A stretch of 12,461 nucleotides of DNA from Thermoplasmatota archaeon (GTDB taxonomy: Archaea > Thermoplasmatota > E2 > DHVEG-1). The notes under the pieces are model-generated. The model had not been told where the DNA came from, ran no database searches, and saw only the letters and a program-made list of their open reading frames with translations. Below, piece after piece: positions 6,751 to 12,461 of the stretch. Made by a program: the position numbers and the translations under genes. The DNA lies in NCBI GenBank assembly GCA_022866015.1, contig JALHTX010000330.1, forward strand, positions 1-12,461. The letters run 5' to 3'. Positions within the stretch are counted from its first letter, which is position 1; each line of letters starts with the position of its first letter.

Positions 6751-8061
6751 ATGAAACTTCGAGATTTTCTTTCTTAACTTGAGGCAGAGGGAAAACTAAT
6801 ACGTATTAAAAAAGAAGTAAATGTTAAAAAAGAAATTGCTAATATTATTTATTCTCTAGATGAAAAGCCTGTTATTTTTGAAAAAATAAAAGGTTATAAT
6901 TTTCCTGTTTTTGCAGGTATAACAAGTAGCCGTGATATTATTGCAGAAGGGCTTGGTACTACAAAGGATAAACTTTTGTTTAAGCTTGTTGCTGCACTTC
7001 GTAATCCTAATACTCCAAAAGTTGTTGATAAGGCTGCTTGTCATGAGGTAATAGTTAAAAATCCTGATTTAAACAAGTTTCCTATTTTGTTTCATCTAGA
7101 TGGTGATGGAGGTTCTTATGGATCTGCTACGGTTTGTACGATTAAAGACCCGGATACCGGTAGAAACGTTTCTTATCATCGTCTAATGCAAATAGGTAAA
7201 AACAAGTTTACTGCACGTCTTATTGCAAAAAGGCAAACTCGCACTACTTATGATAAAATTAAAGGAGATTTAGAAATGGCAGTGTGTATTGGTAACAGTG
7301 TTGCTGTTATGGTTGCAGCAAGCCTGGGTCCACCAAGTGGTGTCGATGAGTTTGCGATAGCAAATGCTCTAGACAGAACTGATCTTGTAAAATGTGTTAC
7401 AAAAGATCTTGAAGTTCCTGCTGATTCAGAAATAGTTCTTGAGGGGAGACTTACTAAAGATTTAGATAAAGAAGGACCTTATGTTGATCTTACTGAAACA
7501 CGTGATTTTGAACGTCAGGAACCAGTTTTTATCGTTGATTGTATTACCCACAGAAAGGATGCTATGTATCAGGCTCTTATTCCTGGTAGATTTGAGCATA
7601 AGATTCTTATGGGTATGCCAAAGGAACCAACTATTTATGATGAAGGAAGCAAGGTTTGTGAGTGTAAAAATGTACTTGTTACAATGGGTGGTGGCAGCTG
7701 GCTTCACGGAATAGTTCAAATCAAAAAGAAACATCCTGATGATGGTAAAAAAGCAATAGAAGCATCATTTAATGGCCATAAAAGTATGAAGCATGTAATA
7801 ATCATAGACGATGATGTCGATATCTACAATCCAAATGCTGTTGAATGGGCAATTGCTACACGTTTTCAGGGAGATAAAGACCTTGTTATTAAACCTAATC
7901 AACCAGGTAGTAGTCTCGATCCGTCATCTAAGCAAGAGCCTGGTAAAAAAGCATTAACATGCAAAGTTGGTGTAGATGCAACAATTCCTTTTGATGTTGA
8001 TAAGAAAAAATATGAAATTGTTAGATACAAAAAAGTGAATATTAATGATTACATCAGGTGA
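6751..8061 (+). CDS. UbiD-family decarboxylase, probable anhydromevalonate phosphate decarboxylase, with in-frame TAA at codon 9
   Basis: It decarboxylates trans-anhydromevalonate 5-phosphate to isopentenyl phosphate with prenylated FMN as cofactor; the assignment rests on family plus operon partners. From the ATG at 6751 the frame reads MKLRDFLS, then TAA (6775-6777), then LEAEGKLIRIKKEV and on without interruption to 8061. This fits the usual UbiD N-terminus ([LR]DFLxxLExEGxLIRI) with the stop replacing one residue. Total length would be 436 codons, normal for archaeal UbiD proteins. Only residues 76-436 are open from a TTG at 6976, which would lose the conserved N-terminal domain. Prenyl-FMN and metal-binding features include SYHRLMQIGKNKFTARL (about 141-157) and EGPYVDLTETRDFE (241-254), whose acidic residues correspond to the UbiD catalytic region. 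The 3' end overlaps the LpdD-like gene by 17 bases. TAA is one substitution from AAA, GAA or CAA; a fresh mutation, readthrough or sequence error are all possible. Confidence 0.85.
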
Positions 8062-8362
8062 AGGAAAATATAAGGTTTTTCTTGAAAAAAAAGAGCTTGG
8101 TGATGACCTTATTTTTATTCTTGGTGGCGGTGAAAAATCTCATATTGGTGGTGCTGTAATCTGTCAACCAGGGCGAAAACCATATGTTTTAACTTATTCA
8201 AATCATCATGATCACATAGTTTTAACGCCGATTGCCAAAGCTGCTTGTAAAAAATATAATAAAACGGTTATTGCAATCGGTGGTATACATATTGATAAAG
8301 CAACAAAAGAAGAAATCCAAACTATTGTAAATAACTGTAAGGAGTTAGTAAGATGTATTTAA
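8045..8362 (+). CDS. LpdD-like small protein, candidate prenyl-flavin chaperone for the decarboxylase
   Basis: This 105-residue protein is probably cytoplasmic and has no signal or membrane segment. It resembles LpdD-type proteins, found beside UbiD-family decarboxylases such as the gallate decarboxylase LpdC and thought to help mature the prenylated-FMN enzyme. Visible motifs are FILGGGEKSHIGGAVICQPG (24-43) and the C-terminal AIGGIHIDKATKEEIQTIV (77-95), with a histidine pair in YSNHHDHIVL (51-60). The ATG at 8045 overlaps the decarboxylase 3' end by 17 bases and its own stop overlaps the next gene by 10, so the three are translationally coupled. Position between the decarboxylase and dehydratase genes supports a job in this pathway. 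The family assignment is from remembered motifs; the chaperone function in archaea is inference. Confidence 0.75.
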   Translation: MITSGEGKYKVFLEKKELGDDLIFILGGGEKSHIGGAVICQPGRKPYVLTYSNHHDHIVLTPIAKAACKKYNKTVIAIGGIHIDKATKEEIQTIVNNCKELVRCI

Positions 8363-9537
8363 CAAAAGATGAAGAAAAATATCTAAATGGTGATAAAGGC
8401 GAAGTAATAGAAAAAATGTTCAGACTCTTAGTAAACCTCGGCGATATTTATAATGCTGATAAAATGATACCCGTTGGTTCCGTCCAAGTTGCAGGAGTAT
8501 CATATAAATCAATGGGGGATCCTGGTACAGAATTTTTAGAGGATATTGCAAATAAAGGCGCTAAAGTAAAGGTTTTAACATACTTAAACCCTGCGGGAAT
8601 GGATCTTGAAAACTGGAAAGAACTAGGTTTTCCAAAAGATTTTGCAAAAAACCAACTACGCATTATGGATGCATTCAAAAAAATGGGGATAGTAGTCACA
8701 TCTACATGTACACCTTATCTTGCTGGTAATCTTCCAAGATTTAGAGAACATATCGCCTGGTCTGAATCAAGTGCAATAAGTTTTTCAAATTCAGTAATTG
8801 GCGCAAGAACAAATCGTGAAGGCGGTCCTTCAGCTCTTGCTGCAGCAATTTGTGGTGTTACACCCAACTATGGTCTACACATCTGGGAAAACCGTCAGCC
8901 AGAAATAAAAATAAAGGTTGATACAGAACTTTCTTTTAGCTCTGATTTTGGTGCACTTGGTTGTTATATTGGTAAACAAGTAAAAAATAAAATACCATAT
9001 TTTACAGGAATAAAAGATGCAAATACAGATCAACTTAAAGCACTTGGTGCTGCAATGGCGGCAAGTGGTGCCGTAGCACTTTATCATGTTGAGGGACTTA
9101 CTCCTGAGGCAGACCTTGTTAAAACCAAAGGACTTGAAACAATAAATGTTGGTAAAAAAGAAATAAAAGAAACATATGAAAAATTAAATACAGGTAAGAA
9201 ACCAGATATAATTATCTTTGGTTGTCCGCATGCATCACTTCATGAGATTTCAAACTTAGCTGATAAACTATTAGGGAAGAAATTGAAAAAACCAGTATGG
9301 ATTTGTACTAGTCGTATGGCAAAAGAAGCAGCAGAACGCATGGGTTATAATAAAATTATAAAAAATGCTGGAGGAAGTGTTGTCGCAGATACATGTATGG
9401 TAGTATCACCAATTGAAGAAATGGGATACAAAACAACAGGTGTAAACTCTGGTAAAGCAGCGAGTTATCTACCTGGTTTTTGTAAACAAAATGTATGTTT
9501 TGCGAATATTGACGATCTGATAAAGGAGGCATTATAA
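8353..9537 (+). CDS. Phosphomevalonate dehydratase large subunit (aconitase X catalytic subunit)
   Basis: With the small subunit it dehydrates mevalonate 5-phosphate to trans-anhydromevalonate 5-phosphate, the step that defines the archaeal mevalonate pathway. It is 394 residues, normal for the free-standing large subunit of aconitase X (formerly DUF521). The start MYLTKDEEKYLNGDKGE is typical. Conserved blocks are VGSVQVAGVSYKSMGDPGTEFL (41-62), TSTCTPYLAGNLPRFREHIAWSESSAI (116-142), GARTNREGGPSALAAAICG (150-168), FGCPHASLHEI (289-299) and ADTCMVVSP (345-353). Cys119, Cys291 and Cys348 lie in these blocks and are the likely iron-sulfur ligands (inference from family conservation). Aconitase X also occurs as cis-3-hydroxyproline dehydratase, but mevalonate kinase and the UbiD homologue next door make the phosphomevalonate role far more likely. 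Its start overlaps the LpdD-like gene and its stop abuts the small-subunit ATG. Confidence 0.92.
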   Translation: MYLTKDEEKYLNGDKGEVIEKMFRLLVNLGDIYNADKMIPVGSVQVAGVSYKSMGDPGTEFLEDIANKGAKVKVLTYLNPAGMDLENWKELGFPKDFAKNQLRIMDAFKKMGIVVTSTCTPYLAGNLPRFREHIAWSESSAISFSNSVIGARTNREGGPSALAAAICGVTPNYGLHIWENRQPEIKIKVDTELSFSSDFGALGCYIGKQVKNKIPYFTGIKDANTDQLKALGAAMAASGAVALYHVEGLTPEADLVKTKGLETINVGKKEIKETYEKLNTGKKPDIIIFGCPHASLHEISNLADKLLGKKLKKPVWICTSRMAKEAAERMGYNKIIKNAGGSVVADTCMVVSPIEEMGYKTTGVNSGKAASYLPGFCKQNVCFANIDDLIKEAL

Positions 9538-9924
9538 ATGAAAGGACGAACAATTTCACCCGGTAAAGTAGAAGGAATTGCTATTGTTTCTAATGAACCA
9601 ATTGGATTTTATGGAGGAATAGATGCTAAAACAGGAATAGTAATTGAAAAAAATCATCCACTAGAAGGAAAATCCGTTAAGGATAAGATACTTGTGTTTC
9701 CATGTGGTAAAGGTTCTACTGTTGGTTCATATGTTATTTATGGTTTAAAGAAGAACTGTGTTGCACCAGCAGGAATTATCAATAAAGAGACAGAAACAAT
9801 TGTAGCCACTGGAGTAATTCTTGCAAGCATACCCTGTATTGATCACATTGATATATCAAAAATCAAAACAGGGGATAAATTAGTTCTTGATGCAAATAAA
9901 GCAACGGTTGATATCAAAAAATAA
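9538..9924 (+). CDS. Phosphomevalonate dehydratase small subunit (aconitase X swivel domain)
   Basis: This is the partner of the large subunit; the swivelling beta domain closes over the active site. The 128 residues are normal for the separate small subunit (formerly DUF126). The signature is ILVFPCGKGSTVGSYVIYGL (about 51-70), where the GKGSTVGS loop carries the serine proposed as a catalytic base in the family. ISPGKVEGIAIVSNEPIGFYGGID (6-29) and the C-terminal GDKLVLDANKATVDI are also typical. The ATG begins on the base after the large-subunit TAA, preceded by AAAGGAGG, a strong ribosome-binding site, which supports a one-to-one complex. It is the last gene of the operon and converges on the next gene with 4 bp between stops. 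Confidence 0.92.
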   Translation: MKGRTISPGKVEGIAIVSNEPIGFYGGIDAKTGIVIEKNHPLEGKSVKDKILVFPCGKGSTVGSYVIYGLKKNCVAPAGIINKETETIVATGVILASIPCIDHIDISKIKTGDKLVLDANKATVDIKK

Positions 9925-9928
9925 TTAT

Positions 9929-11389
9929 TTAATGTCTCATATTCCAGACAGTTCCAATGCCATTTAACACCACTTCGTGTTCTCCATAATCATCAGACCA
10001 TGTAATTGTACCAATAGAACTAGTTCTACCTATTCTCATGCTAACTGGTGAAATCATTTTCCAAGTATTATCAAAAACGTTTTCTGATTTGATATTAAAA
10101 TCAAGATTTATATTATAACTACTTAGAACTATTTGTATTAAACTATTAGTTGCTTTAACCTGTGTTTCAACAGGCATTTTTAAGGTTAATAATACATCAT
10201 CTGATAGTAATATTTTAATATCCACATCTTCTAAAATAGTGAGTGTTTTTCCTTGATCTGTTGTAATTATCAAGTTAGTAAGAACATCTATATTGGATTC
10301 TTTGCTGGATTTTAATTGAGATGTTAAGTAATATTTACTATAGTAAATATTCCATCCGTTATCCATTGTTATCTGGCACCAGTCCCAACCTCTTATTAGA
10401 ACTTTAGATAATATAAAACCTGTAGACCATGTATGCTCGTAATGTCCGGTACCTTTTGCATCATAAGAAATGCCATCTATTTCAACAGTACCGCTTACTT
10501 CGCATCCAAGGTATACATAACTTGCAATTTTTGCTTGTGAATTATCTATTACACGGTTATTATGTGTCCAATATCCTGAAGAAGGTGCAAAAAACTGTAG
10601 ATCAATTATCAAATCGTGATTATTGATATCTATATTATCTCCTTCTATATGTAAATGCCAATTAGGTGATCTGCCTTGAACATATGAATCTTCAAATGTA
10701 ATTCTAAAACCTGAATCAGAACTAGTTGCCTGTAAAACAGGATCTTTCAAAAATGAGTATTCGCCAAGAATTGGTCTTTCTCTTTCTGAAACTCCACCAT
10801 ATCTTGCCCCTTGTGGACTGGTTAAAACGACAAATAACATATCTGGTTTGGTCCATCCTAAATCATTACGTGCCATGTGATTAAAACTAACCAAGAGCGT
10901 CCAACCCGCAAGATTACAGTCATTTGAAAAAACTGTAGAGTAATACCACCATTCTCTGTTTACTAATAGGTCTTTATAATGTTCTCCTTCATCTGCTGGT
11001 TTAATAGTTCGATCTGAAGGAAGTATAATGCTTGCAGGTAATATTTCTTTAGGTGTAAAAGTCCAACTACCAAGTGATTCACTTGTTGGATCAAAAATAA
11101 TTGTAATAGTTCCTTGGCAGTTTGTGATTTCATCACCGACAACTACTTTTGGACCTAAGCTACTTCTATCAAAATTATCTCCATTGATTATAATATTTTC
11201 CCATAAAACTTCAGAATCTACATAAGTAACTTTTAAGATTTTTTCTGCATCGTCTTGAATAAATCTTATTTCAGGTGTTATTGGTCTTATTGGTGGTTTT
11301 ACATATCCTACACTAATTAATACAGCTCCAGCAATGATTATTAGGATTACAATGATTATCGCATCGATTTTTTTGAAGTTATAACCCAT
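9929..11389 (-). CDS. Membrane-anchored extracellular protein: pilin-like N-terminus fused to AttH/CrtC-type lipocalin-fold domain
   Basis: This 486-residue protein is predicted to face outward from the membrane. MGYNFKKIDAIIIVILIIIA resembles the class III signal/N-terminal helix of archaeal pilin-like proteins, and residues about 38-112 (ILKVTYVDSEVLWENIII, VVVGDEITNCQGTITI) look like the beta domain that follows it in such proteins. From about 137 it matches the AttH/CrtC (secreted hydrolase-like, carotenoid 1,2-hydratase) family: NREWWYYSTVF (144-154), SPNWHLHIEGD (241-251), GTGHYEHTWS (313-322) and RGWDWCQITMDNGW (333-346), the last two being the family's G-x-x-W/Y-x-EH-W and GWDW-x-x-x-x-x-DG motifs. 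Members hydrate isoprenoid double bonds or are of unknown function. Convergence on an isoprenoid operon is suggestive, but this gene is in its own transcript and most relatives are uncharacterised. Confidence 0.72.
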   Translation of the reverse strand: MGYNFKKIDAIIIVILIIIAGAVLISVGYVKPPIRPITPEIRFIQDDAEKILKVTYVDSEVLWENIIINGDNFDRSSLGPKVVVGDEITNCQGTITIIFDPTSESLGSWTFTPKEILPASIILPSDRTIKPADEGEHYKDLLVNREWWYYSTVFSNDCNLAGWTLLVSFNHMARNDLGWTKPDMLFVVLTSPQGARYGGVSERERPILGEYSFLKDPVLQATSSDSGFRITFEDSYVQGRSPNWHLHIEGDNIDINNHDLIIDLQFFAPSSGYWTHNNRVIDNSQAKIASYVYLGCEVSGTVEIDGISYDAKGTGHYEHTWSTGFILSKVLIRGWDWCQITMDNGWNIYYSKYYLTSQLKSSKESNIDVLTNLIITTDQGKTLTILEDVDIKILLSDDVLLTLKMPVETQVKATNSLIQIVLSSYNINLDFNIKSENVFDNTWKMISPVSMRIGRTSSIGTITWSDDYGEHEVVLNGIGTVWNMRH

Positions 11390-11411
11390 TTCATACCAGC
11401 ATATTTTTTTA

Positions 11412-11430
11412 TAATTCTATATAAATATTT
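11412..11430 (-). promoter_or_regulatory. TATA-like box upstream of the AttH/CrtC-like gene
   Basis: On the minus strand AAATATTTATATAGAATTA spans this stretch, its TATTTATATA core about 33 bp before the ATG at 11389. The spacing predicts a leader of only a few bases. The surrounding sequence is very AT-rich, so the exact box is uncertain. Confidence 0.35.
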
Positions 11431-11514
11431 ATAACTATTTATTATTAAATGTTTCTTTACAAATGTTATCAAAAACGAAAACCTGATATTTTTATAATTT
11501 TTTAAAGTATTTTA

Positions 11515-11643
11515 GGTGGAATACCTGCAAAAGAAATAATTTTTAATAAGAAAAAACAAAAAGTAAACATTCAATAGTGTTATTTGATTATAGTTTTTTT
11601 ATAATGAATAAAAATGAAATCCGAAAATTATTAAAAAATAAAA
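11515..11643 (+). pseudogene. 129-bp inverted copy of the acyltransferase/cyclo-ligase junction
   Basis: This matches the reverse complement of 724-852 over 129 bases with three substitutions and no gaps, counted by eye. It carries the last 20 acyltransferase codons (GGIPAKEIIFNKKKQKVNIQ, stop), the 26-bp intergenic gap, and the first 13 codons of the cyclo-ligase (MNKNEIRKLLKNK), then runs into unrelated sequence where an unrelated codon and TAG end the frame. One substitution changes Ile to Phe and another is silent. No coding function is likely. The few differences mean a recent event. Both neighbours at the source locus are intact, so this is a dispersed partial duplication, not a simple inversion breakpoint. 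Confidence 0.9.
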
Positions 11644-11941
11644 ATTAGTGATTTAAAAATTAAAAGTTGGGATGAATATAACTAATTTTTTCCTATTTGA
11701 TGTATATAATATATGATCTGCATATATAATTACATATTCGACTGCGAAAAATATACTTAAAAGCCTGTATTATTTATTCGATCGTAGGTAAATGGGAAGG
11801 AATGAAGCCTAATTTTCATTTTAATGAAAATACCCATCCAATTACCCCCTCTAAATAACATCTTCAACCTTCCCATAATAATCCTATTACAAAAACTATA
11901 AAAATAAAAAATACTATTAAAAGTCAGTAATTTAGTTTATC
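11644..11941. other. Gene-free stretch with a candidate structured RNA
   Basis: No open frame of note is present. The first part (11695-11745) is an AT-rich block with ATATAT motifs around 11706-11730. AATATACTTAAAA near 11748-11760 is a plausible TATA box. The nested inverted repeat at 11792-11876 is listed separately. The last 60 bases are A-rich and lead to a possible TTG start at 11942. Confidence 0.4.
11783..11880 (+). ncRNA. Candidate small RNA or structured element with nested inverted repeats
   Basis: ATGGGAAGG (11792-11800) is perfectly inverted to CCTTCCCAT (11868-11876). Just inside, GAAG (11804-11807) can pair with CTTC (11862-11865). In the middle ATTTTCATT (11812-11820) and AATGAAAAT (11823-11831) form another 9-bp arm pair. 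CCCAT at 11833-11837 competes with the distal CCCAT for ATGGG, so two folds are possible. A TATA-like box at 11748-11760 would start transcription near 11783. There is no recognised family, no ORF and only a weak T tract downstream, so strand and exact ends are guesses; a small non-autonomous mobile element is an alternative. Confidence 0.35.
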
Positions 11942-12118
11942 TTGAGTAAAAAATTGAAGATTCTTTACAAATTTTTAATAATAATTTTAATAACAATATT
12001 ATTAGGTACAACAATAACAAATGTTTTAGGCTTTCAAAACAGAATAACTTTTGATAATAAAATAATACTGGAATTTCTTTTTCTCATTCTGGCAAAATAT
12101 CAAGAAATATTTAAATAG
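11942..12118 (+). CDS. Small hypothetical protein with signal-peptide-like N-terminus
   Basis: A TTG start gives 58 residues: a short basic start (LSKKLKILYKF), then LIIILITILLGTTITNVLG, which reads like a signal peptide or single membrane helix, then FQNRITFDNKIILEFLFLILAKYQEIFK and a TAG. No ribosome-binding site is evident. It looks like the front end of an exported protein whose body has been lost, or a tiny membrane protein. It is not recognised. The lysine-rich start and long hydrophobic run could also arise by chance in AT-rich DNA. Confidence 0.35.
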   Translation: MSKKLKILYKFLIIILITILLGTTITNVLGFQNRITFDNKIILEFLFLILAKYQEIFK

Positions 12119-12163
12119 TATAACAGATAAAGTATAACATAGGAAAAGGTGGTGAATAAAAAA

Positions 12164-12274
12164 ATGAAAATTGTTTCCGAAGTAAAAACCCAACAAGAAT
12201 TCGACGAAATGAAATCAATAATGGAAGTATTCGTTGTAAACCACAGGATTCATAATCTTGTCTGTATGACATAG
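12164..12274 (+). CDS. Small hypothetical ORF with a good ribosome-binding site, possibly truncated
   Basis: The 36-residue frame MKIVSEVKTQQEFDEMKSIM, followed by EVFVVNHRIHNLVCMT, starts with ATG preceded by AAAGGTGGTGA about 9 bases upstream, the best Shine-Dalgarno in this end of the window. The first 25 residues have natural composition, with charged helix-like heptads, and the later part does not, which fits a gene cut off near residue 25. No family recognised. The minus-strand frame over the same bases (to 12392) has no ribosome-binding site or recognisable content and I treat it as a shadow. Confidence 0.35.
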   Translation: MKIVSEVKTQQEFDEMKSIMEVFVVNHRIHNLVCMT

Positions 12275-12329
12275 AACTATAGTGATCCTTTTCCGAAATT
12301 TTTTTTATCAAATATTTCAATTTTATAAC

Positions 12330-12461
12330 TGCGACTGGGAATACTGCGTGGTCTGAAGCATCAGCGTAAGACCCGCAGATGAAAAGCCGCATCTCTATTT
12401 TTCTCCAGATAAACCATATCCCTTTTTTGTCGCACGCGGCACACCGCTTAGGGTGTGCCCT
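12330..12461 (+). mobile_element. Possible tnpB tail and right-end RNA of an IS200/IS605-like element (runs off the window)
   Basis: Base composition turns sharply GC-rich here. One plus frame reads ITATGNTAWSEASA and stops at 12366-12368; after the stop it continues DPQMKSRISIF, which loosely resembles the C-termini of archaeal TnpB proteins. CTGCG (12344-12348) plus GGTCT (12350-12354) pair with AGACC (12369-12373) plus CGCAG (12374-12378), a 10-bp stem with one bulged T, and a GCACACC/GGTGTGC hairpin with CTTAG in the loop follows at 12438-12459. A stem with a CTTTAG-like loop at the 3' end is common in the right-end (omega) RNAs of these elements. No TnpB catalytic motifs are in the window and the frame is broken, so this is at most a remnant. 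Resemblance is from memory. Confidence 0.35.
12438..12459. repeat. Strong 8-bp hairpin near the right edge
   Basis: GGCACACC (12438-12445) is perfectly inverted to GGTGTGCC (12452-12459) with loop GCTTAG. It is the most stable-looking simple hairpin in the window. It could be an insertion-sequence end hairpin, the 3' part of an RNA, or a terminator; what follows lies outside the window. Confidence 0.5.

Noticed and set aside
6775..6777. Pyrrolysine or selenocysteine recoding at the decarboxylase stop
   Set aside because: Pyrrolysine uses UAG and selenocysteine UGA; the codon here is UAA, so neither known system applies.
7462..7734. Open frames on both strands inside the decarboxylase gene
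   Set aside because: Shadows; the UbiD reading frame has clear family motifs over the same bases.
724..11643. Whole-segment inversion by staggered breaks explaining the 129-bp inverted copies
   Set aside because: That model leaves one flank of the original locus broken, but both the acyltransferase and cyclo-ligase genes are continuous across 724-852.
12111..12392. 93-codon minus-strand open frame at the right end
   Set aside because: No ribosome-binding site, no recognisable motif, and it overlaps a plus-strand ORF with a better ribosome-binding site and a hairpin-rich region.
1..12461. CRISPR array
   Set aside because: No regularly spaced direct repeats of 24-40 bases were seen; the only long repeat is the single 129-bp inverted copy.

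Overview
The window is AT-rich and almost certainly archaeal. The main evidence is an operon encoding the archaeal ('dehydratase') mevalonate branch: mevalonate kinase, a UbiD-family decarboxylase, a small LpdD-like protein and both aconitase-X subunits. A membrane protein with an archaeal pilin-like N-terminus, TATA-like boxes about 25-35 bp upstream of several starts, and GTG/TTG starts agree with this. An uncultivated euryarchaeon, perhaps Thermoplasmatota, is my best guess, but the rank is inference.

Layout. Positions 1-135 are GC-rich, fold into nested hairpins and contain no convincing gene. A minus-strand cluster (197-3687, transcribed right to left) encodes a membrane-anchored SAM methyltransferase, a secreted transglutaminase-like protein, a hexapeptide-repeat acyltransferase with membrane helices, and 5-formyltetrahydrofolate cyclo-ligase. 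A 296-bp divergent intergenic region separates it from a plus-strand LPG-synthase/UPF0104-type membrane protein (3984-4957) that is split by a -1 frameshift in a T7 run. A nicotianamine-synthase-like methyltransferase (4972-5592) converges on it. From 5770 to 9924 runs the tight plus-strand mevalonate operon. A pilin-like/AttH-CrtC lipocalin-fold protein (9929-11389, minus) converges on the operon end with only 4 bp between stops. Positions 11390-12461 are gene-poor: a 129-bp inverted copy of the acyltransferase/cyclo-ligase junction, a nested inverted repeat that may be a small RNA, two short ORFs, and a GC-rich hairpin-bearing end that resembles the tail of an IS200/IS605 tnpB element.

How the genes work together. 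Mevalonate kinase makes mevalonate 5-phosphate. The two aconitase-X subunits form phosphomevalonate dehydratase, giving trans-anhydromevalonate 5-phosphate. The UbiD homologue, which needs prenylated FMN, decarboxylates this to isopentenyl phosphate. The LpdD-like protein between decarboxylase and dehydratase genes fits a prenyl-flavin maturation factor. Isopentenyl phosphate kinase and UbiX are not in the window.

Most notable: the decarboxylase gene has a strong Shine-Dalgarno and ATG at 6751 but an in-frame TAA at codon 9, after which the UbiD frame stays open and recognisable. Together with the frameshift at a T-TTT-TTA heptamer this makes two single-lesion genes in one window. They are real decay, recoding, or sequence errors; the sequence alone cannot decide.
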